Source: Acidobacteriota bacterium
GTDB lineage: Bacteria; Acidobacteriota; UBA6911; JACQSX01
Assembly (NCBI GenBank): GCA_016211105.1
Contig: JACQSX010000017.1
Coordinates: 1 to 32,285 of the forward strand
Direction of reading: 5' to 3'
Length of the DNA stretch: 32,285 bases
The notes under the pieces were generated by a model that was not told the DNA's origin, made no database searches, and saw nothing but the letters and a program-made list of their open reading frames with translations. A program made the translations under genes and the position numbers. Positions within the stretch are counted from its first letter, which is position 1; every line of letters begins with the position of its first letter. Below are positions 23,604 to 31,219 of the stretch, piece by piece.

Positions 23604-23927
23604 TTACGAAAAAGACAATCCGCACCCGCAGGTATGACTCGCATTTGGGTTGTTGAACACAAAACCCTTGCTCATCAGTCCCTCGGAATAATCGAGAACG
23701 AGGTTATTCAAGTGAACGCAGCTTTTAAGGTCGCAAAATACTTTTGCTCCGTTGGTTTCAAAAACTTGATCGCCGGGGCGCTGTTGGGATTCCAGCTCTA
23801 TTTCATACATCAGGCCGGAGCATCCGCCACCTCTGACAGCGACGCGTAGACCGCCTTCGGTCATGTTCTGCTTCTTCATTAGCTCTTTAATCTGCTCAGC
23901 GGCTCTGGGAGTAACTTCGATTGCCAT
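23604..23927 (-). CDS. erpA: A-type iron-sulfur carrier / insertion protein (ErpA/IscA family)
   Basis: Carries and delivers Fe-S clusters to apoproteins. With the ATG at 23927 the protein has 107 residues, starting MAIEVTPRAAEQIKELMKK. GGAGG lies eight bases upstream. An upstream in-frame start at 23942 is unlikely, because the ribosome binding site lies inside that extension. The three cluster-ligand cysteines are present in GGCSGLMYEIE and SHTCGCGLSF. ErpA, IscA, SufA and HesB are hard to separate; no isc or suf genes are nearby. Two perfect 14-bp repeats sit just upstream of the ribosome binding site (23943-23970) and could be operator sites. Confidence 0.92.
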   Translation of the reverse strand: MAIEVTPRAAEQIKELMKKQNMTEGGLRVAVRGGGCSGLMYEIELESQQRPGDQVFETNGAKVFCDLKSCVHLNNLVLDYSEGLMSKGFVFNNPNASHTCGCGLSFS

Positions 23928-23942
23928 TTTCTGAACCTCCAT

Positions 23943-23970
23943 TTTCGCAATTAGCGTTTCGCAATTAGCG
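23943..23970. repeat. Perfect tandem 14-mer upstream of the Fe-S carrier gene
   Basis: TTTCGCAATTAGCG occurs twice head to tail, at 23943-23956 and 23957-23970. A related palindrome, CGCAATTGCG, lies at 24006-24015. On the minus strand a TATTAT box (23975-23980) sits just before the repeats, which would then overlap the transcription start. Either operator sites for the carrier gene or another intergenic repeat type. Confidence 0.6.
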
Positions 23971-24066
23971 GTCCATAATACCTAATTCTACCACACCCTT
24001 CTTCTCGCAATTGCGAAACGAGGTCTGCCCTTGTGGTTTTCAGGGTGAGAAGAAAAGGTGACTCGG

Positions 24067-24110
24067 CTGCTTTTTGACTTTTCTGTTTTGCCTTTTTCCC
24101 ATATCCTTTT
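24067..24110. repeat. TTTTGAC/TTTTGCC patch upstream of the aminotransferase gene
   Basis: CTTTTTGACTTTTCTGTTTT and GCCTTTTTCCCATATCC follow each other here. Similar T-rich strings occur near 4930-4948 (GTTTTTGCCTTTTAAGTC) and, in the opposite orientation, near 16056-16073 (AAGTCAAAAGGGCAAAAG). Just upstream, CACCCTTCTTCTC (23994-24006) faces GAGAAGAAAAGGTG (24047-24060) as an imperfect inverted repeat. Confidence 0.45.
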
Positions 24111-24132
24111 TCTCGAAGGAGCGTGTTTCCCT

Positions 24133-25344
24133 ATGGCCGAGCTGAGAGCGGAAAAAATAATGCAAATAAGACTATCAAGTCGTGTGCAAGACCTGGAGAT
24201 CTCTCCGACTGCCGCGGTATTGCAGGAGGCAAAGCGCCTCAGGCGTCAGGGAATTGATGTGATCGATTTTGGACCGGGAGAACCTGATTTTGCCACTCCT
24301 GAAAATATCAAGGAAGCTGCCGGGAATGCGATCCGGGAGAATTTCACTAAGTACACCGAAGTGGCTGGAATTTTGCCGCTGAAGCAGGCGCTTGCCGACA
24401 AATACAAGAAGGATTGGGGAGCACAATACCAGACCGACGAAATCATCGTTTGCGCCGGTGGCAAGCAGGCCCTGTTCAATGTAGCGTTGGCGCTTTTTGA
24501 AGAAGGGGACGAAGTGGTTGTTCCGGCTCCTTATTGGGTCACGTTTCCGGAACAGATTCGGTTGACGGGGGCCCGTCCGGTTTTTGTGGAGGTGCCTGAA
24601 AAAGAGCGGTTCATCCTGCGAGCGGAGATGGTGGAGCCTGTGTTGACGGAGCGGACACGGGCGGTGATCGTCAATTCCCCAAACAATCCTACCGGGGCCG
24701 TCATTCCCAAAGAGGAGATTTGCCGATTGGTTCAGTTAGCTCAGTCACGTAACCTGCTGTTGATTTCCGATGAAACCTACGAGTATTTTTCTTATCAAAC
24801 GGACCGCGCGTTCTCGGCGTCGGCGCTTTGGAGCGAGACGCGCTCGCACGTGGTGGTGGTCAGTGCGGTTTCGAAGACATATTCGATGACCGGCTGGCGC
24901 ATCGGTTACGCGCTTGGTCCGAAAGCGATCATTTCGGCGGCGGCAAATATTCAGAGTCATTCCACTTCTAACCCGGTGTCGATTTCACAAAGGGCCGCCC
25001 TGGAGGCGCTTATGGGCAACCAGAGTTCGGTACAGAGAATGAAAGCGGAATACCGCAATCGCCGAGATTTTGCTTATGCGGAGTTGATCAAGATCCCGGG
25101 CGTGCGCTGTGATCTACCAGATGGGGCGTTTTATCTCTTTCCCAATGTTCGAAGATACCTGCACGACGCCGTGCCGGATTCGGTTGCGCTGGCGAAATAT
25201 CTGCTCAGTGAAGCCGCGGTTACCGTGGTTCCCGGCTCGGCGTTTGGCGCCGAAGGATACATCCGCATCTCTTACGCCACGTCGTTGGAGATGTTGGGCA
25301 AAGGAATCCATAGAATGCGCCAGGCTCTGGAGAAACTTGGATAG
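24133..25344 (+). CDS. Pyridoxal-phosphate aminotransferase, aspartate aminotransferase class I type
   Basis: Transfers amino groups between aspartate (or prephenate) and 2-oxoglutarate. The 403-residue protein has the subgroup Ibeta features: FGPGEPDFATPENI near the start, YTEVAGILPLKQALA, CAGGKQALFNVALAL, VVPAPYWVTFPEQIRL, VNSPNNPTGAVIPKEE, ISDETYEYFSY (Asp and Tyr contacting PLP), VSKTYSMTGWRIGYALG with the Schiff-base Lys, and a C-terminal IRISYATSLEML containing the substrate-carboxylate Arg. Start choice: ATG at 24133 has AAGGAG 12 bases upstream; ATG at 24160 would give the more usual 394 residues; the frame is open to 24058. Members of this subgroup may also act on prephenate, which the sequence does not decide. 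Confidence 0.92.
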   Translation: MAELRAEKIMQIRLSSRVQDLEISPTAAVLQEAKRLRRQGIDVIDFGPGEPDFATPENIKEAAGNAIRENFTKYTEVAGILPLKQALADKYKKDWGAQYQTDEIIVCAGGKQALFNVALALFEEGDEVVVPAPYWVTFPEQIRLTGARPVFVEVPEKERFILRAEMVEPVLTERTRAVIVNSPNNPTGAVIPKEEICRLVQLAQSRNLLLISDETYEYFSYQTDRAFSASALWSETRSHVVVVSAVSKTYSMTGWRIGYALGPKAIISAAANIQSHSTSNPVSISQRAALEALMGNQSSVQRMKAEYRNRRDFAYAELIKIPGVRCDLPDGAFYLFPNVRRYLHDAVPDSVALAKYLLSEAAVTVVPGSAFGAEGYIRISYATSLEMLGKGIHRMRQALEKLG

Positions 25345-25442
25345 CAAGTAAAGACAGCACAGAGGTTGAGAACGAACAATGAATCCATGGCGGAGAGATT
25401 GAGACCGAAATGTTGTGTAGAGGTGAGTTGATGGAGCCGGGG

Positions 25443-25470
25443 GGACCCGAAGAAACGGGTTCTGCTTTTT
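25443..25470 (+). terminator. Rho-independent terminator after the aminotransferase gene
   Basis: GGACCCG (25443-25449) pairs with CGGGTTC (25456-25462), seven pairs including one G-T wobble, with loop AAGAAA. TGC and then TTTTT (25466-25470) follow. It lies about 100 bases after the stop codon and just before the convergent trmJ gene. Confidence 0.6.
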
Positions 25471-25501
25471 GGCCGCTTCATCCTCTCCCTAGCTTGAGCC
25501 A

Positions 25502-26269
25502 TCATTCCTGGGTCAGACTTTTCTTCGCTTGTCCCCCTTGCTCAAGTCTTGCGTTACTGCAGCTGGCCCAGATGATCTGCCGGCAAATGCCCCGGAGCAC
25601 GATTACCTCTTGTTCACTCAATTGAGCGCGCGAGAGAATGCGGCGGATCACTTGAAGCATCCGATCTGGATTTTTTTCGTGCAGGAAACCAATATCAAGC
25701 AGCGCCTCTCGCACGTGAGAAAATAAACCTTCCAGGGAGGCGCCGCCTGCGAGTGCCCGAGATCCCATTTTTGGGAGATCGGCCAAGAAGAGCTCGTAGG
25801 CGAGAATGGCTACCGCTTGGGCCAAGTTTAGCGTGGGATACGTTTCCGAGGTGGGAATGTGGACCAGTGCGCGGCACAGCCCAATCTCCTCATCCGTCAA
25901 TCCCGAATCTTCTGGACCAAAAATGAAACCGACGCGATTCGCAGTGGCTTTCTTGACAATGTCTTTTACTACTTGACGGAGATAGAGAGGCTCTCTGTCG
26001 CCCCGATTTCTCAACGATGTTGTCGCTAGGGTCCACTGTAGGTCTGCAATGGCGTGCTTGAGCGAGTGAAAGCACGCGGCGTTCTGCACCAACGCGTCTG
26101 CTCCTACGGCCATGCGACGCGCCTCCTCGGTCCAGGGCGCGGCGGGACTAACCAGACGAAGTTCTTTCTGTCTAAAATTGCGCAGGACGCGAGCCACAGA
26201 GCCGAGATTGCCGGAGTATTGGGGACGAACCAAAATGAAAACAACCTCTGGAGTTGCTGACCGTACCAT
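25502..26269 (-). CDS. trmJ: tRNA/rRNA 2'-O-methyltransferase of the TrmJ (SpoU) family
   Basis: SAM-dependent ribose methyltransferase, most likely modifying position 32 of tRNAs. With the ATG at 26269 the protein has 255 residues, the usual length. GGAGAG lies about eight bases upstream, and the product begins VRSATPEVVFILVRPQYSGN. The frame is open to 26440, but the extra 57 residues look non-coding. SPOUT motifs: LVRPQYSGNLGSVARVLRNF (motif 1 with Asn and Arg), VGFIFGPEDSGLTDEEIGLC (motif 2) and IPTSETYPTLNLAQAVAILA (motif 3, part of the knot). The C-terminal 80 residues form the TrmJ-specific helical extension. It is divergent from trpF. Confidence 0.92.
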   Translation of the reverse strand: MVRSATPEVVFILVRPQYSGNLGSVARVLRNFRQKELRLVSPAAPWTEEARRMAVGADALVQNAACFHSLKHAIADLQWTLATTSLRNRGDREPLYLRQVVKDIVKKATANRVGFIFGPEDSGLTDEEIGLCRALVHIPTSETYPTLNLAQAVAILAYELFLADLPKMGSRALAGGASLEGLFSHVREALLDIGFLHEKNPDRMLQVIRRILSRAQLSEQEVIVLRGICRQIIWASCSNARLEQGGQAKKSLTQE

Positions 26270-26448
26270 TTCAAGATCTCTCCATAAGGATATCATCAGA
26301 GGTATGGAGAACCAGAGTAACACGGGACACCTTGCAATGCGTGATTCACTTTTTGAAACGCCGGTACTTGCCGCCCGCGGCCACAGGTGTCTAAAATTCC
26401 CTTCATGCAAATTTACCGTCACCGTTATTCTTGGGACCATCCGCTAGT

Positions 26449-27108
26449 ATGCTAAGAGTCAAAATTTGTGGAATTTGCAGCACTGAGGACGCCGAACTGT
26501 GTACGCGCGCCGGCGCCAGCGCTCTGGGTTTTGTGTGCGGGGTGCCGACGTCGGTTCGATCGTACGTCGCCCCTGCTGAGGCACGTGCCATTATTCGGCG
26601 TGTCCCTCCCTATGTTTCAACAGTTGTGGTAACCACTTTTTCCGACGAGCACTCGATTGAGGAGCTGTTGCGAGAAGTTCCCGCTTCTACGGTGCAGTTG
26701 CATGGTTCGATATCCCCCGAGAGTGCCACACGGCTGCGCAATCGCATGCCCCGTTTGAAGGTTGTTAAAGCCATTCAGGTTGTTGACCAAGCATCGGTTG
26801 TGGAAGCTCAATTTTGGCAGGAGTATGCGGATGCGTTGCTGTTGGACAGCAAGGCTGAGGGCGGCATGGGTGGTACGGGGAGAACACATGATTGGATGGT
26901 GAGCCGGGCAATCGTGCAAGCGGTGCGTATACCCGCAATTCTCGCAGGTGGTTTGTCGCCTGAAAACGTGAGTGAGGCTGTCCAGACGGTCCAGCCCTTC
27001 GGCGTGGATGTGAACTCGGGGGTGACAAATGGATTCATCAAGAAGGATCCCACCAAGGTCTTCAAGTTTGTGCAACGTGTGCTGCAAGCAGAAGTCGGAC
27101 GCGGTTAA
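26449..27108 (+). CDS. trpF: Phosphoribosylanthranilate isomerase
   Basis: Third committed step of tryptophan synthesis: Amadori rearrangement of phosphoribosylanthranilate. The 219-residue TIM-barrel protein starts MLRVKICGIC with the general-base Cys7. The general-acid Asp133 lies in LLLDSKAEGGMGGTG. Other features are STVQLHG, AILAGGLSPENV and GVDVNSGVT, the phosphate-binding C-terminal loops. The ATG at 26449 fits the family's N-terminus; a TTG at 26431 in frame is unlikely. No ribosome binding site stands out. No other trp genes are nearby, so this is an isolated copy. The segment GFVCGVPTSVRSYV differs somewhat from the usual GF-I-F-x-x-x-S-x-R but keeps Ser and Arg. Confidence 0.92.
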   Translation: MLRVKICGICSTEDAELCTRAGASALGFVCGVPTSVRSYVAPAEARAIIRRVPPYVSTVVVTTFSDEHSIEELLREVPASTVQLHGSISPESATRLRNRMPRLKVVKAIQVVDQASVVEAQFWQEYADALLLDSKAEGGMGGTGRTHDWMVSRAIVQAVRIPAILAGGLSPENVSEAVQTVQPFGVDVNSGVTNGFIKKDPTKVFKFVQRVLQAEVGRG

Positions 27109-27118
27109 CGCCTTTGCG

Positions 27119-27781
27119 CTAATTGCGCCTTGGATCCTTGGGTGAGAGATGCTGAAATCGTTTGAGGATGTTTTGTTCTTCGATCTGCGACTGTAAAAAG
27201 TGCGCCACGTTCTTGGCTCGTTTCTCCAACTCCTCCAGCTCCAATAATTGTTGTTTTTGCGATGGGGATAGGTCTAAGTGCGCCGCTAACGAATTCACCA
27301 AAGCTTCATAATCCAGCTCGCGAAGCGAGGAAAAATCTGGCGCAGTCGTTGAACGAAGCTGGAAATACTCCATGGCCAGAGCCAGAATCTGTCGCCGCTG
27401 CCACTCGGTTTCTACTGAGTTGTCGTGTGGCATTCTGTCCTGTAAAGGAAAACCTCCAATGGTTCTATATGGAGTTTCGTTGAGTACCTTCGAGATGCGA
27501 ATTTTACGTTCCCCTATTAACATCAAGTTGAACTTTCCGTCCGCCAGTTCTTCAAGAGTGTCAATCACGCCGGCGCAGCAGACCGGATACACAGGTGGGT
27601 TGCCGTAATAATCGTTTTCCCAGCCTGGTTGTAATAACGCAATTGCAATGCGTCGATCGCTGCTAAGAGCATCGCGCGTTAGTTGGCGGTAGCGCGGCTC
27701 GAATATGTGCAAGGGCAGACGAGTTTTGGGGAAAAACACTACATCGGGCAAGGGGAACAGCCGTACGGTTACTAATTTCAT
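27119..27781 (-). CDS. Stand-alone LON substrate-binding domain protein
   Basis: Homologous to the N-terminal domain of Lon protease, without ATPase or protease parts. 220 residues. Hallmarks: VRLFPLPDVVFFPKTRLPLH, IFEPRYRQLTRDAL, VYPVCCAGVIDTLEELADGK and FNLMLIGERKIRISKVL. The C-terminal part (160-215) is helical with a coiled-coil-like Leu/Glu stretch (QKQQLLELEELEKRAKNVA). The ATG at 27781 is preferred over TTG at 27787; no strong ribosome binding site is seen. Role unknown; single-domain LON proteins are widespread. It converges with trpF (10 bases between stops). Confidence 0.9.
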   Translation of the reverse strand: MKLVTVRLFPLPDVVFFPKTRLPLHIFEPRYRQLTRDALSSDRRIAIALLQPGWENDYYGNPPVYPVCCAGVIDTLEELADGKFNLMLIGERKIRISKVLNETPYRTIGGFPLQDRMPHDNSVETEWQRRQILALAMEYFQLRSTTAPDFSSLRELDYEALVNSLAAHLDLSPSQKQQLLELEELEKRAKNVAHFLQSQIEEQNILKRFQHLSPKDPRRN

Positions 27782-27925
27782 ATCCAAAGATATTCTAGTT
27801 CAAAAACAGGAGCGACGAAAATCTGGTGCCGCGGCGTTGGTTGTTCACCTCCGCTCTTGTCTGCCGGCCTCATCACACAACTAGGAATCATTCGCAAGTT
27901 TTCGACTGGCCGGGTTGTGTCAGGC

Positions 27926-29470
27926 ATGCTGGTAAAGGTTCTCTCCGCGGCCGTCTATGGAATCGATGCCCAGATTGTAGAGGTTGAGGTAGATGTAACT
28001 TCCCATGCCAAAGACATTTTTCATACCGTAGGGCTCCCCGACGCTGTGGTAAAGGAAAGTACCGAGAGGATCGACGCGGCGATCCGCAACAGCGGACTGC
28101 CTGGGCCACTTTCTGGCAAGACTACCGTGAACTTGGCGCCTGCGGAGTTTCGCAAAGAGGGGAGCGGTTTTGAGTTGCCCATGGCGTTGGGGATCCTCGG
28201 TACGGCGGGCATTTTGGAACAGAAGAATCTGCTCGGATGGCTGGTGGTGGGTGAGTTGTCTTTGGACGGGAAGGTGCGTCCTGTCAAAGGGACACTGCCG
28301 ATCGCCATGGCCGCCCGGAGCGCCGGCATTGCTCGGGTCATTGTCCCTGAACGCAATGCTTCGGAAGCGGCTGTGGTAGAGGGCATTGGGGTGTTTCCCG
28401 TTGTCAGCTTACGCCAAGCATTGGACCTTTTGAACGCCACGTACGAGGAACGTCCCCAGCCTTTTGTTACCGATGGGCGCGCGTTGCTGGGCGCAGAGCG
28501 TCGCAGTCCCGTCGATTTTGCGGAAGTAAAAGGGCAACTGCATGCGAAGCGAGCTTTAGAAGTGGCGACTGCAGGTGGGCACAACCTGCTGATGTTGGGA
28601 CCGCCTGGCTCAGGTAAAACCATGCTTGCAAAGCGTATTCCCACCATCCTTCCGACAATCAGCTTTACTGAAGCGCTGGAGACCAGCAAGATCCACAGCG
28701 TCTGTGGGCTACTCCACGGGAGGGGAATCGTCGGTCAGCGCCCATTTCGCTCGCCGCATCACACTATTAGTTATGCAGGACTGGTGGGTGGAGGACGCAT
28801 CCCCCGACCGGGGGAGGTGAGCCTGGCGCACAACGGAGTTTTATTTCTGGATGAACTCCCGGAATTTCAACGTCACGTACTTGAAGTTCTTCGACAGCCG
28901 CTGGAAGATCAACAACTGACCATTAGCCGCGCCAGCATGAGTCTCACATTTCCAGCCAAATTCATGTTGGTGGCGGCTATGAATCCATGCCCGTGTGGTT
29001 ATCAGAATTCGCGCCTCAAGGAATGTCGCTGTTCACAGAAACAGATTGAACACTACCGATCTCGCATCTCCGGGCCCTTGATGGACCGCATCGATATCCA
29101 TGTGGAAGTTCCTGAAGTCAAATACGAAGAAATCAGCAGCCGGTCGCGTGGGGACACGTCGGCGTCGATCCGCAGAAGGGTGGAAGCGGCGCGGGCGATG
29201 CAATGGGAGAGAATGTCGGCGGACCAAATCTATTGCAACGCGCAGATGGGTCCAGCCGAGATCGAAAAATATTGTGTTTTGGATCCGTCTGGAAGGACGC
29301 TCATGGAGACGGCCATCAGGCGCTGGGGATTTAGCGCCCGCGCCTACAACCGAACGCTCAAAGTAGCCCGCACCATTGCGGACTTGGAAGGGAGCGTTTC
29401 CATCCAGGCGCAGCATCTGGGCGAGGCAATCCAGTATCGGGTGCTCGATCGGGAAATGGAGATGGTGTGA
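27926..29470 (+). CDS. comM: YifB/ComM family Mg-chelatase-like AAA+ ATPase
   Basis: ComM-type hexameric helicase; in naturally competent bacteria ComM promotes branch migration during recombination of imported DNA. With the ATG at 27926 the protein has 514 residues and starts MLVKVLSAAVYGIDAQIVEV, the canonical beginning. The N-terminal domain (1-170, VGLPDAVVKESTERIDAAI, LAPAEFRKEGSGFELPMALG) is Lon-protease-like but lacks activity. The AAA+ core has Walker A GPPGSGKT, Walker B VLFLDELPEF, and PFRSPHHTISYAGLVGGG. A zinc-finger-like insert NPCPCGYQNSRLKECRCS follows, then SGPLMDRIDIHVEVP. The frame is open further upstream to 27857 without conserved residues. It sits divergently from the LON-domain gene. 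Confidence 0.95.
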   Translation: MLVKVLSAAVYGIDAQIVEVEVDVTSHAKDIFHTVGLPDAVVKESTERIDAAIRNSGLPGPLSGKTTVNLAPAEFRKEGSGFELPMALGILGTAGILEQKNLLGWLVVGELSLDGKVRPVKGTLPIAMAARSAGIARVIVPERNASEAAVVEGIGVFPVVSLRQALDLLNATYEERPQPFVTDGRALLGAERRSPVDFAEVKGQLHAKRALEVATAGGHNLLMLGPPGSGKTMLAKRIPTILPTISFTEALETSKIHSVCGLLHGRGIVGQRPFRSPHHTISYAGLVGGGRIPRPGEVSLAHNGVLFLDELPEFQRHVLEVLRQPLEDQQLTISRASMSLTFPAKFMLVAAMNPCPCGYQNSRLKECRCSQKQIEHYRSRISGPLMDRIDIHVEVPEVKYEEISSRSRGDTSASIRRRVEAARAMQWERMSADQIYCNAQMGPAEIEKYCVLDPSGRTLMETAIRRWGFSARAYNRTLKVARTIADLEGSVSIQAQHLGEAIQYRVLDREMEMV

Positions 29471-29643
29471 AGGCCTGTCTCCTCGACGCAACTGTTCATA
29501 TGCTCCAGGGCTCGGCATGGCGCCGATGCCGCCTGTGCCGCTCGCGACGAAAACTCATGAAATGGTTGGAGCCGGCACATCAGACGTCTCACACATCACA
29601 ATTGGGTGTCAATTGCAGCAAAGTTGGGTAATATGAGGGGGGG
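29471..29643. other. Short intergenic stretch after comM
   Basis: Nothing recognisable except a good ribosome binding site at its end (GAGGGGGG, about 29635-29643) for the amber-interrupted ORF, and two CAATTG copies flanking GGTGT near 29600. Confidence 0.3.
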
Positions 29644-29898
29644 ATGGCCACAAGATCTCGAAACGAAAGCCAGTTGCAGCAAGCCATGACGTTGCTGGTG
29701 CACAGTCAGGCGGCGCTGATGCAGAACCAGACAGCATTGATTGCCCATTTCCTTGCGGCCTAGGTCCGGGCTGACGATCGCTTCTTGCGCATTGAAGGGG
29801 AACTGGCTGAGATTAAAGCTATTCTGCTGCGGCACGAGCAGATCCTTCAATCGCTGCCAGAAGCTGTACGGCGAAGAGTCGGCTTCAAACAGCGCTGA
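29644..29898 (+). pseudogene. Small helical protein gene interrupted by an in-frame amber codon
   Basis: The frame starts at ATG 29644 directly after GAGGGGGG. It reads MATRSRNESQLQQAMTLLVH and then SQAALMQNQTALIAHFLAA, hits TAG at 29761-29763, and continues in the same frame with VRADDRFLRIEGELAEIKAI and LLRHEQILQSLPEAVRRRVG to a TGA at 29896-29898. Both halves look like one short coiled-coil protein of the kind common in Acidobacteriota, with an LLRHEQ-LPEA signature. A single nonsense mutation is the simplest reading. TAG is used as a normal stop by several genes here (for example ribF and ctp), so general recoding is unlikely. Function unknown. The downstream half could still be made by reinitiation. 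Confidence 0.6.
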
Positions 29899-29963
29899 TT
29901 GTGCGAGCGCAGCGAGTTTTTTTTGTCCCGGATCTTCCCGGAATTCTTCAAAAAGGAGGCCTC

Positions 29964-31199
29964 ATGAAGCGGTCCGTTGTGGGTTTTCTGCTCGGCTGCG
30001 GTCTGGCGACTCCCCTTTTCGGCCAGCAAAAGGCACTTTTACCGCAGATGATTGCTGATGTAAACGCAACCTCCGATACCACGGTGAATGTCACGCTTCA
30101 GGCGGGCTTGCGCCTCTCCGGCAAGATTCGGGGAAGCTTTCAAGGAGTGCCGCTGATTTTTGTCCGCTCCACTGGCGGCGATCTTCTTGTCTCGAAGTTC
30201 GATTCGGCCGAAAAGCGTTACCTGATCATTGTCCCGCCTGGAACATATCAACTGGGTGCCTGCTTTGAGTTGCAGTCCGGTCTGGCACAAGGAAGAATCG
30301 ATGTGCCATTTAGTGACTCCAGTCCACTGCAGGTCCTGGCCGACACCATCCTGGATGTGACGCTAACCGGAGAAGCGACCTTTCCTATCTCCGGCGTTGT
30401 GCAGGGCCTTGATTCGATTTCTTCTCTCAGCGACGCCACCGTTGTCTTCTCCTCTCCCGACGGCCGCAGAGGGGGCACATTTCTGCTCAGATCCGATGGT
30501 GCCTACCAGGGGCGTCTCGCCAGCGGGACCTATCATGCCAGCCTGACAGGCCGGATTCCGGTCGGTCCAGCCCGGCAGCACGTGCTGCAGATTTTCAACG
30601 TCGGCTCGGTCGTCGTCGGTGGATTGGCTACAACCGCGAATTTTTCCGTTCCTGCAACCGCCAGAATTTCCGGCAAGATAGGCAGAAGCGGGCTCCCAGA
30701 ATGGTTCTCCGGCCTAACGGTCACCGCCTCGGACATGTCGGCGCCCGCAGCCCCAGCAAACGAAATTCGATGCGCGGTAGTCCCGGCAACGAGTTCGTTT
30801 CCCGCCGATCCTCTTGCCGGAACCTATCAGATGGTTGTGCCAAACAACCGCGCCCATCAGATGCTGCTCTCCGCTGAGCTATTGGAGGAGGGAAAACCGG
30901 CGGGAACTCTGGAGTTCCCCCACCCCCGTCCAGAAATAAAGCCGGCGACGAGCACGACGTACAACTTCGATATGCAACTTCCACCGCGTCGCGTGGCCAT
31001 CACCGGGCGCGTCGCAGACCCGAGCGGCCGCGGAGTCGCCAACACCGCCGTTGTGGCCAGCAGCAGGATGCTGCCCGGCACCACTGCCTGTTTCACCAGC
31101 ACGAGGGTGCAGACCGATGCGGATGGTAACTACAGGGTCAGCGTAATCAGCGGGTTAAACTATAAGATTGAGTTCGTGCCGCCTGCGCCTGAACCGTAA
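29964..31199 (+). CDS. Secreted protein with carboxypeptidase-regulatory-like (Ig-fold) domains
   Basis: Function unknown; probably exported or outer-surface. The ATG at 29964 has a very strong ribosome binding site (AAGGAGG at 29953-29959, four bases away) and gives a signal peptide, MKRSVVGFLLGCGLATPLFG, cut near GQQ. The frame is open to 29901, but that extension has no support. 411 residues. The mature part is beta-rich with several modules of the carboxypeptidase-regulatory type: LQAGLRLSGKIRGSFQGVPL, FPISGVVQGLDSISSLSDAT, VPATARISGKIGRSGLPEWF and a C-terminal AITGRVADPSGRGVANTAVV followed by TDADGNYRVSV, the most typical copy. It is convergent with the tandem-module gene at the right edge. 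Confidence 0.75.
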   Translation: MKRSVVGFLLGCGLATPLFGQQKALLPQMIADVNATSDTTVNVTLQAGLRLSGKIRGSFQGVPLIFVRSTGGDLLVSKFDSAEKRYLIIVPPGTYQLGACFELQSGLAQGRIDVPFSDSSPLQVLADTILDVTLTGEATFPISGVVQGLDSISSLSDATVVFSSPDGRRGGTFLLRSDGAYQGRLASGTYHASLTGRIPVGPARQHVLQIFNVGSVVVGGLATTANFSVPATARISGKIGRSGLPEWFSGLTVTASDMSAPAAPANEIRCAVVPATSSFPADPLAGTYQMVVPNNRAHQMLLSAELLEEGKPAGTLEFPHPRPEIKPATSTTYNFDMQLPPRRVAITGRVADPSGRGVANTAVVASSRMLPGTTACFTSTRVQTDADGNYRVSVISGLNYKIEFVPPAPEP

Positions 31200-31219
31200 G
31201 GGTTGCTTCTGATCCAAAT

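Noticed and set aside
23573..23638. Short plus-strand ORF (MGSLGDHHQDYEKD...) after folB
   Set aside because: About 20 codons, overlaps the end of the convergent Fe-S carrier gene, and has no similarity that I recognise.
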